Assembly (NCBI GenBank): GCA_002393555.1
Contig: DGSP01000086.1
Location: forward strand, 1,957-23,047
Source: Prevotellaceae bacterium UBA4359
GTDB lineage: Bacteria; Bacteroidota; Bacteroidia; Bacteroidales; Bacteroidaceae
DNA: 21,091 nt
Reading direction: 5' to 3'
Shown: positions 1 through 5,704 of the stretch, piece by piece
How the letters are laid out: every line of letters starts with the position of its first letter
Numbering within the stretch: position 1 is the first letter of the stretch
Made by a program: the position numbers and the translations under genes
Notes under the pieces: generated by a model
Told to the model about the DNA's origin: nothing
Databases searched by the model: none
The model's input: only the letters and a program-made list of their open reading frames with translations

Positions 1-24
1 TGGTAATTATTGTCCGAGAAAACA

Positions 25-40
25 ATGCGGCTTGCCGCAT
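25..40. repeat. Short perfect hairpin
   Basis: A 6-bp perfect stem (ATGCGG / CCGCAT) closes on a CTTG loop. No T-tract follows on the plus strand, so a standard terminator is not supported. It may be the end of a structured element that continues to the left of the window. Confidence 0.4.
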
Positions 41-81
41 CATATAAACTAACGTGAATTCGACGAAAAATACAACTATTC

Positions 82-173
82 AATTCATGGAAAATTCGTG
101 GTTAATTCATGATAATTTATGACTAAAATAAAACACGAATTTCCATGAATTAACCACGAATTTTTCATGAATT
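82..173. repeat. AT-rich inverted repeat, 30-bp arms
   Basis: The arms at 82-111 and 144-173 are reverse complements with one mismatch in 30, around a 32-nt spacer. The right side also contains a short direct duplication of a CACGAATTT(C)CATGAATTA-like unit (134-152 and 156-174). The block is strongly AT-rich, unlike the adjoining GC-rich hairpin element. It could form a cruciform or RNA hairpin, or be the terminal part of an insertion. No protein-coding signal was found in it. Confidence 0.6.
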
Positions 174-225
174 ATTTTTGTTCGAAGTCATCGAATTGAC
201 GTTAAACTATTTTTGTTCACCTACT

Positions 226-516
226 TATGATTATCCGCAATCGCACCACCAAAGTCCCGAAGGGACGATGAGACCATAGACAGGCGGTGGAGTGAGCGGA
301 GCGAACGGAACCCCTGCTAATGAATGTAACACCCGCCAAACCCCGACGGGGCGACAGACTCTTTCGGTGATAATCCCCTTTGGGGAGGCCGTCACTCCTT
401 CGGAGTTCCCTTAGGGAGTCCACATCAGCAGGGGTTCCGTCCTTTCAGGACTCCACCGCCTGCCTATAGTCTCTCGTCCCTTCGGGACTTTGGTGGTACG
501 ATTGCGGATAGCCATA
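226..516. repeat. Hairpin-rich ~290-bp inverted-repeat element (MITE/REP-like)
   Basis: The left arm (226-323) and right arm (422-516) are near-complete reverse complements: over the outer 67 nt I count five substitutions and one indel. The arms diverge briefly in the middle and match again through CGGAACCCCTGCT. Each arm and the ~98-nt interior carry small self-complementary hairpins with TTCG/CGAA-type loops, such as GTCCCGAAGGGAC (253-265), CCCCGACGGGG (341-351), ACTCCTTCGGAGT (394-406) and GTCCCTTCGGGAC (476-488). It lies 57 nt past the stop of the nSTAND-WD40 gene. No transposase is encoded in it. A non-autonomous mobile element or a structured non-coding RNA are both possible, and I have a general impression of similar sequences recurring in Bacteroidales genomes. 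Confidence 0.65.
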
Positions 517-573
517 TATTTTTTGTGTCAAACATATTGCTGCGCGATGATGGAGCGGATGGAGCGGACGGGG

Positions 574-3500
574 CTATTCCAGATAGTACTGTCGCCGCTC
601 CTCAGGCGTGAGTTGCCTGTCTTTGAATCGTTCGGTGGTTTCTTGGATGAGTTGGTCGAGGGTGGGGATGTCCCAAATGCGGATGGTGTGGTCTTTAGAT
701 GCCGAGACAATGTGCTTTCCGTCAGGACTGAAGGAGACGGAATAGACAGGGGATGTATGTCCCTTCAATGGTTCTCCCACTTGCTTTCCAGTTTTTACAT
801 CCCATATTCTGACGGTATTGTCCCATGATGCCGAAACGATAGAGTTCCCGTCAGGGCTGAAGGAGGCGGAATTGACAATGCCTGTATGTCCCTCCAATGG
901 TTTTCCCACTTGCATTCCAGTTTTTGCATCCCATATTCTGATGGTATTGTCCGATGATGCCGAGACGATAGAGTTTCCGTCGGGGCTGAAGGAGGCGGAA
1001 TAGACCCAGCCTGTATGTCCCTCCAATGGTTCTCCCACTTGCTTTCCAGTTTTAGCATCCCATATTCTGATGGTCTTGTCCGCTGATGCCGAGACGATAG
1101 AGTTTCCGTCGGGGCTGAAGGAGGCGGAATAGACCCAGCCTGTATGTCCCTCCAATGGTTCTCCCACTTGCTTTCCAGTTTTAGCATCCCATATTCTGAT
1201 GGTATTGTCATCAGATGCCGACACGATAGAGTTTCCGTCGAGGCTGAAGGAGGCGGAATTGACAATGCCTGTATGTCCCTTCAATGGTTCTCCCACTTGC
1301 TTTCCTGTTTTAGCATGCCATATTCTGATGGTATTGTCCCCTGATGCCGAAACGATAGAGTTCCCGTCAGGACTGAAGGAGGCGGAACGGACAAAGTCTG
1401 TATGTCCCTCCAACGGTTTCCCCACTTGCTTTCCAGTTTTTGTGTCCCATATTCTGATGGTATTGTCCCATGATGCCGAAACGATAGAGTTCCCATCGGG
1501 GCTGAAGGAGGCGGAATAGACATTGTCTGTATGTCCCTTCAATGGTTCTCCCACTTGCTTTCCAGTTTTAGCATCCCATATTCTGACGGTATTGTCATCT
1601 GATGCCGAAACGATAGAGTTCCCGTCAGGGCTGAAGGAGGCGGAATTGACATCGTCTGTATGTCCCTTCAATGGTTCTCCCACTTGCTTTCCTGTTTTAG
1701 CATCCCATATTCTGATGGTATTGTCCCATGATGCCGAAACGATAGAGTTCCCGTCAGGGCTGAAGGAGGCGGAATAGACTGAAGATGTATGTCCCTTCAA
1801 TGGTTCTCCCACTTGCTTTCCTGTTTTCGCATCCCATATTCTGACGGTATTGTCCGCGGATGCTGACACGATAGAGTTCCCGTCAGGACTGAAGGAGGCG
1901 GAATAGACATAGTGTGTATGTCCCTTCAATGGTTCTCCCACTTGCTTTCCTGTTTTTGCATCCCATATTCTGACGGTATTGTCCGATGATGCCGAAACGA
2001 TAGAGTTTCCGTCGGGGCTGAAGGAGGCGGAATTGACAGAGTATGTATGTCCCTCCAATGGTTCTCCCACTTGCTTTCCTGTTTTTGCATCCCATATTCT
2101 GATGGTATTGTCCCATGATGCCGAAACGATAGAGTTTCCGTCGGGGCTGAAGGAGGCGGATTTGACATAGGATGTATGTCCCTTCAATGGTTCTCCCACT
2201 TGCTTTCCTGTTTTAGCATCCCATATTCTGATGGTATTGTCCCTTGATGCCGAGACGATATATTTCCCGTTAGGGCTGAAGGAGGCGGAATTGACAGAGT
2301 ATGTATGTCCTCGTAATATTCCCTCATTATGCTGACAGGCATTGCGCAATGCTATTTCTGCCTCTATCGTATAAGGTCGATAAGGAGGTAATGCTTGCAG
2401 GGCAATCAATCGTGCCAAATAGGAATCATGATTGTCCGTCAATCGATTGGCTTGTTCTGCTAACACCCGTGATAAATTGGTCTGAAAGCCTTCGTTAGCC
2501 CTTAGCAGTTGTCTTTCATTCTCTGAAAGTTTTTGGTATGATAAGATGAGTTGGTTATTGGCACTGTCTTTCTCGTGGTTGGCGAGTTGCAGGCTCTGCA
2601 AGACTTGCTCCAGTCGGCTGTTGGTCTGTTGGATGGAGTCTCGTTCGTGGCGCAATTGTGCCTCTTGGCTTGCAATGGTGCTTCCTTGGTTCTTGATTTG
2701 AATATTTTGTTCTTTAATTTGACCATATAACAAAAGAATATAGCCAATCACCCCCACCGCCACCAATATGATCGCCGCTGCACCTGCCAGCCACATTCTC
2801 ATCTTCCGTGTCTGTGCCCTCATCTTTTCCTTGGCTTCCGCTGCCAGTCGTTCCTCTTTCTTCTTGTTGACGATGGGGCAGAGGGCATCGTGGACTATCT
2901 CCACGTAGTCCTCGCCTTCGATTTTGGACACTTTGATGATGCGGTGGTCGCTGAGGGCTTTCTGGTATTTCTGGTCGAAGTGGATGGCGGTGAGCACGGA
3001 GGAGGTGGTCTTGGTTCTCACTCGCTTGCTGTTGGCATCGACCAGGGCGAAGAGGGCGGTGTCGATGTCGTGGCGCAGGGTGGCTGGCGGGGTGTTGTGG
3101 TCGGCCTGGGTCAGTTCTGTGACCACGGCAGAGAGGGTCTCGTTGTAGAACCGCTCCAGAATCTGGTTGAGCGACTGGGCGATGTCGGCGGTGTCGAAAG
3201 AGTGGAGGTCTTTCTCCCACGAGTCGCCGACCACGGAGAGGAGCAGGGCAGGGATGGCCGGAAGGTTTTTGCTGATGGTGCGATGGGGTTCTCGCGAGTA
3301 GAGGCTGACGAAGTGGTGCAGCACCTGCTCCACCTTGGCAGCCTCGAAGCGCGACTGCTGCTGCATCACCTTCTGGGCGCCGAGGTAGGTGAGGGGCTTG
3401 AGGCAGTAGCGGTTGTCTTTCAGGGCCGGGATGAAGCATTGCTGCATGGCCCAGTAGTCCAGTTCGCCCATGAACTCCTTGCGCAGCGAGAAGACGGCCT

Positions 3501-4149
3501 TGAAGTCTTTGTCTTCTTTGATGGCCGGGAAGGCGGCATCGGCTCCAATCATGCTCCTGATGGTGCTGATGAGGTGGTCGGGGCAAGTGTCGGCCGACAC
3601 CTCTTCGAGCCACTTGAAGAAGGTGTGGGTCCAGACGGTGGAGCCGGGCAGGGAGAAGACTTCTTCGAACTGGTCGAACACGAACACGGGGGTGAAGGTC
3701 AGGCCCATGGCCTGTGGCTTGTAGTTTCTGAGTTTCCACCAGGAGTGTTGGCTCAGTTCCTGCTGCAACTGGCTTTGTGTCTCCATGCCACTGAAGTCGG
3801 TGGTGCAGAGCCGGTATTCGATGCTGATGTCCTGGTTCTTCTCGTTGTAGGCCGCGATGGAGTCGCTGATGCAGCGGTCGATGATGCGGTCGAAGCGGTC
3901 GGGGGTGGTCTGGAAGTCGTTTTCGGTGAACGTGATTTCGATGGGGAAGTACATGTTCTCTCTCAGCAGGGGAAACACGCCTGCATTGAGCAGTGAGGTC
4001 TTGCCCTCGCCCGACTCGGCGTAGCATACGGTGTAGTCGTTGCGGACAATCAACTTGAAGAGTTCCTGCGACTCTTCTGTGCGCCCCTTGAATCGGTCGG
4101 CGTCATCTTCGGAATAGGGCTTCAGCCCTAAAAATGTATGGTCAGTCAT
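574..4149 (-). CDS. nSTAND NTPase with TM helix, coiled coil and 13 WD40 repeats
   Basis: A 1191-residue STAND-class P-loop NTPase (nSTAND1-like). Visible elements: Walker A AESGEGKT (44-51), Walker B FVFDQFEE (156-163), a likely sensor region SLRKEF (221-226), and a winged-helix-type VEIVHDALCPIV (416-427). A hydrophobic helix (about 452-475) follows a lysine/arginine-rich stretch, so by the positive-inside rule the NTPase is cytoplasmic and the C-terminus outside. A coiled coil (about 478-575) leads to 13 tandem 43-residue WD40 repeats (614-1172) that vary almost only at positions 4, 5, 7 and 23. The tail LTPEERRQYYLE closes the protein. STAND proteins typically oligomerise on ligand sensing and activate effectors. 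It is the last gene of the block, 13 nt after the SIR2-TIR gene, suggesting co-expression. The role as recognition switch is inferred; the architecture is clear. Confidence 0.95.
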   Translation of the reverse strand: MTDHTFLGLKPYSEDDADRFKGRTEESQELFKLIVRNDYTVCYAESGEGKTSLLNAGVFPLLRENMYFPIEITFTENDFQTTPDRFDRIIDRCISDSIAAYNEKNQDISIEYRLCTTDFSGMETQSQLQQELSQHSWWKLRNYKPQAMGLTFTPVFVFDQFEEVFSLPGSTVWTHTFFKWLEEVSADTCPDHLISTIRSMIGADAAFPAIKEDKDFKAVFSLRKEFMGELDYWAMQQCFIPALKDNRYCLKPLTYLGAQKVMQQQSRFEAAKVEQVLHHFVSLYSREPHRTISKNLPAIPALLLSVVGDSWEKDLHSFDTADIAQSLNQILERFYNETLSAVVTELTQADHNTPPATLRHDIDTALFALVDANSKRVRTKTTSSVLTAIHFDQKYQKALSDHRIIKVSKIEGEDYVEIVHDALCPIVNKKKEERLAAEAKEKMRAQTRKMRMWLAGAAAIILVAVGVIGYILLLYGQIKEQNIQIKNQGSTIASQEAQLRHERDSIQQTNSRLEQVLQSLQLANHEKDSANNQLILSYQKLSENERQLLRANEGFQTNLSRVLAEQANRLTDNHDSYLARLIALQALPPYRPYTIEAEIALRNACQHNEGILRGHTYSVNSASFSPNGKYIVSASRDNTIRIWDAKTGKQVGEPLKGHTSYVKSASFSPDGNSIVSASWDNTIRIWDAKTGKQVGEPLEGHTYSVNSASFSPDGNSIVSASSDNTVRIWDAKTGKQVGEPLKGHTHYVYSASFSPDGNSIVSASADNTVRIWDAKTGKQVGEPLKGHTSSVYSASFSPDGNSIVSASWDNTIRIWDAKTGKQVGEPLKGHTDDVNSASFSPDGNSIVSASDDNTVRIWDAKTGKQVGEPLKGHTDNVYSASFSPDGNSIVSASWDNTIRIWDTKTGKQVGKPLEGHTDFVRSASFSPDGNSIVSASGDNTIRIWHAKTGKQVGEPLKGHTGIVNSASFSLDGNSIVSASDDNTIRIWDAKTGKQVGEPLEGHTGWVYSASFSPDGNSIVSASADKTIRIWDAKTGKQVGEPLEGHTGWVYSASFSPDGNSIVSASSDNTIRIWDAKTGMQVGKPLEGHTGIVNSASFSPDGNSIVSASWDNTVRIWDVKTGKQVGEPLKGHTSPVYSVSFSPDGKHIVSASKDHTIRIWDIPTLDQLIQETTERFKDRQLTPEERRQYYLE
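634..2310 (-). repeat. Tandem array: 13 x 129-bp WD40-coding units
   Basis: Thirteen in-frame units of exactly 129 bp each encode one 43-residue WD40 repeat beginning GHT. Internal units are almost identical at DNA level. Substitutions cluster in the codons just after GHT and in the codon before the Asp of the SAS-x-D motif. Silent haplotypes alternate along the array: the codons read as TTCCCGTCAGG or TTTCCGTCGGG on the plus strand. This points to shuffling by unequal recombination or gene conversion. The first and last units are the most diverged, as expected for array ends. The copy number is probably unstable between strains and prone to assembly error. Confidence 0.95.
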
Positions 4150-4162
4150 CGTTGTGTGTGTT

Positions 4163-5554
4163 TTACCATTCTATTTTCTCAAAAAAACTTATATCCTTCC
4201 CATCGAACATCCGACTGGAAATCTTCTGAAAAAGAGATATTGGAAGAATTCCACAAGCCGAAAGACTTTCAACATACGTATTTATAATCGGAACGTTATT
4301 ATATACAGAATCCTTGATAATCACAGGAATAGAATAGTTGTCCTTCAGTTGTATGGGGCTGTCACTTTTTCTGCATTCCTCCAACCATTCACGTGCCATA
4401 TTCGTTTCGTCTTTTAGACTTGAAGTGTTGGTCATTTTGTGAACCCAATTTCCAGTGATGATGGGCATGAAGTGGGCCGAATGCTTAATGCCGTTCTCTA
4501 TCTTCTGCCAATAGGGCTGGCCGGGTGTGATTTCTCCCTTGCCCCGGTCGTCGAACCATGCCTTCACGTGCATGTTCTTCAGGGCCTCGAAGATGCTGGT
4601 GGCGATGGGGCGGTCTTCGCTGGCATAGGAGATGAACACGTCGAAATGTTCTTCGGCATCCATCGTCTTTTCGCGTGCCTCTGCCTCCTTCCGTTGCTCC
4701 TCTTGCAGCATCTGGGTGGCCTTCACCAGAATGTCCTTCACCTGCTCGTCGGCTGAGAAGTTCTTCTTCTTCAGGAAGTTCTCAAAACTCTCTTCGGGCT
4801 TCTCCTTGTGAATCCAGTAGCCCTGGGTAGTCTTCAGGCTGCTGCTGCTTTCCGCCTTGGTGGGTTGCCACAGGAAGCGGAAGAGCCAGTTGGGCAGGTT
4901 GCAGCCGAGCACAAAGAGTTTCTTTTCGTTCTCCTTCAGATAGTTGGTCAGTCCTGTCGCTCCGTGGTCGTGGCTGTTGTGGGAGAGGAGGAAGGTGAGC
5001 AGCAAATCCTCGTCGGACACCCATTTGGAGCCGTCCGTGGCTTGTCCGAAGATGTGATAGACGCATCTGGGCGGCAGTGCGCTGTTGTTCTGCTTGAGTT
5101 TGTACCAGATGGTTTTGTAACTCTCTATCTTCCCTTCCAACTGCCGCTCGATGATGTCGAAGCAGAGGGTGGTGATGATGATGGGGAAGTTGAACGTGGC
5201 GAGGAAATCGGAGACTTCCTGCCGGAGTTGGATGCAGGACTGGTTCTTTTTGACAAAATCCATGAAGTCGTCGAGGTATCGGCCTGTCACGTCGTAGTGT
5301 TGCGACAGCAGGGAGAGTCCGTAGTAGCCTCGGTTCTTCATCGACGCGAGCACGTTGTCGCCTACTTCTATCTGGGGGTATTTCTTCAGGAACTCCTGTA
5401 CGATAAACTCCTGGAACGGAATTTCTTTTCCCGTTCCGTTCTCTTTGTACACGATGGTGTCATCGCCAATGATGGGAACGATTGTTCCTCTTTTGTTCAC
5501 CATGTCGCTGATGATGATTTGTCTGACTTCTTCTTGCGAATTGTAGAGGTTCAT
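4163..5554 (-). CDS. SIR2-like / TIR two-domain protein
   Basis: 463 residues. The N-terminal half (about 1-265) resembles the SIR2-like fold of bacterial defence proteins: IVPIIGDDT (25-33) at the nucleotide-binding start, IIITTLCFDIIE (125-136), VYHIFG (165-170) and VLGCNLPNWLFRFLW (215-229). A charged helical linker (about 270-300) leads to a TIR domain from FDVFISYASED (304-314) to about 445. The likely catalytic Glu is E383 in KDETNMA, by analogy with other NADase TIRs. Such domains usually deplete or convert NAD+ on activation. No signal peptide or membrane helix is visible, so it is probably cytoplasmic. It starts 150 nt after the second CHAT gene and ends 13 nt before the nSTAND gene, making that protein its likely partner. 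The Asn expected in the SIR2 TTNxD motif is not apparent. The ATG follows an A11 tract. Confidence 0.9.
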   Translation of the reverse strand: MNLYNSQEEVRQIIISDMVNKRGTIVPIIGDDTIVYKENGTGKEIPFQEFIVQEFLKKYPQIEVGDNVLASMKNRGYYGLSLLSQHYDVTGRYLDDFMDFVKKNQSCIQLRQEVSDFLATFNFPIIITTLCFDIIERQLEGKIESYKTIWYKLKQNNSALPPRCVYHIFGQATDGSKWVSDEDLLLTFLLSHNSHDHGATGLTNYLKENEKKLFVLGCNLPNWLFRFLWQPTKAESSSSLKTTQGYWIHKEKPEESFENFLKKKNFSADEQVKDILVKATQMLQEEQRKEAEAREKTMDAEEHFDVFISYASEDRPIATSIFEALKNMHVKAWFDDRGKGEITPGQPYWQKIENGIKHSAHFMPIITGNWVHKMTNTSSLKDETNMAREWLEECRKSDSPIQLKDNYSIPVIIKDSVYNNVPIINTYVESLSACGILPISLFQKISSRMFDGKDISFFEKIEW

Positions 5555-5555
5555 G

Positions 5556-5566
5556 TTTTTTTTTTT
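5556..5566 (-). promoter_or_regulatory. A11 homopolymer abutting the SIR2-TIR start
   Basis: Read on the minus strand, eleven consecutive A residues are followed by a single C and then the ATG at 5554. A-rich leaders favour initiation in Bacteroidota, which mostly lack Shine-Dalgarno signals. A run of this length is also prone to replication slippage, which could tune translation. Confidence 0.5.
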
Positions 5567-5578
5567 GAGGTATGGTGT

Positions 5579-5586
5579 AAAAGATA
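5579..5586 (-). promoter_or_regulatory. Weak candidate -7 box for SIR2-TIR/nSTAND
   Basis: On the minus strand the sequence reads TATCTTTT, one mismatch from the Bacteroidota -7 consensus TAnnTTTG. It would place a transcript start about 15-20 nt before the ATG. I see no good TTTG -33 partner at the right distance. It matters because the 150-nt gap is the only long gap in the gene block. Confidence 0.25.
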
Positions 5587-5614
5587 AAAAACTGAATTGT
5601 CGAAAGTCTTTTTA

Positions 5615-5640
5615 CCGCTTAGCGGGCTTTTTGTTTTTTT
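5615..5640 (+). terminator. Hairpin plus T-tract in the intergenic gap
   Basis: A CCGC-TTA-GCGG stem-loop is followed by GCTTTTTGTTTTTTT on the plus strand. The stem is only 4 bp, so the call is weak. The orientation is opposite to the flanking genes, so if real it would stop antisense transcription, not end the upstream gene. Confidence 0.3.
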
Positions 5641-5644
5641 CAAG

Positions 5645-5659
5645 CCGCCGAAGGCGTAA
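5645..5659 (-). repeat. 15-nt hairpin motif TTACGCCTTCGGCGG, copy 1
   Basis: Read on the minus strand, this motif lies 45 nt after the stop of the second CHAT gene. It contains a CGCC-TTC-GGCG hairpin. An identical 15-mer occurs at 21068-21082 on the plus strand, 48 nt after a different stop codon. A shared 3'-end element or dispersed repeat is likely. Confidence 0.5.
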
Positions 5660-5704
5660 GGCAGACATCTGAAAACTTGGATGGAAACACGAGGTCTGTA
5701 CGCT

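Noticed and set aside
1..573. tRNA, rRNA or small-protein gene in the left gene-free region.
   Set aside because: No cloverleaf or rRNA motif was recognised. The short frames there lie in the inverted-repeat element or are antisense to the end of the nSTAND gene.
795..2170. Many open frames on both strands across the WD40 array, with proteins of repeating sequence.
   Set aside because: They are alternative-frame readings of the 129-bp repeat; a periodic sequence without stops stays open in several frames. Only the WD40 frame makes a recognisable protein.
634..2310. Possible CRISPR or non-coding satellite array.
   Set aside because: Units are 129 bp, in frame and contiguous with no spacers, and encode clear WD40 repeats inside a long gene.
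2714..4027. Long minus-strand frame (437 aa) and a plus-strand frame (2890-3996) over the NTPase region.
   Set aside because: The frames are rich in Arg/Pro/His or Gly/Val as expected of shadow frames in GC-rich coding DNA, and show no domains. The nSTAND frame accounts for the region.
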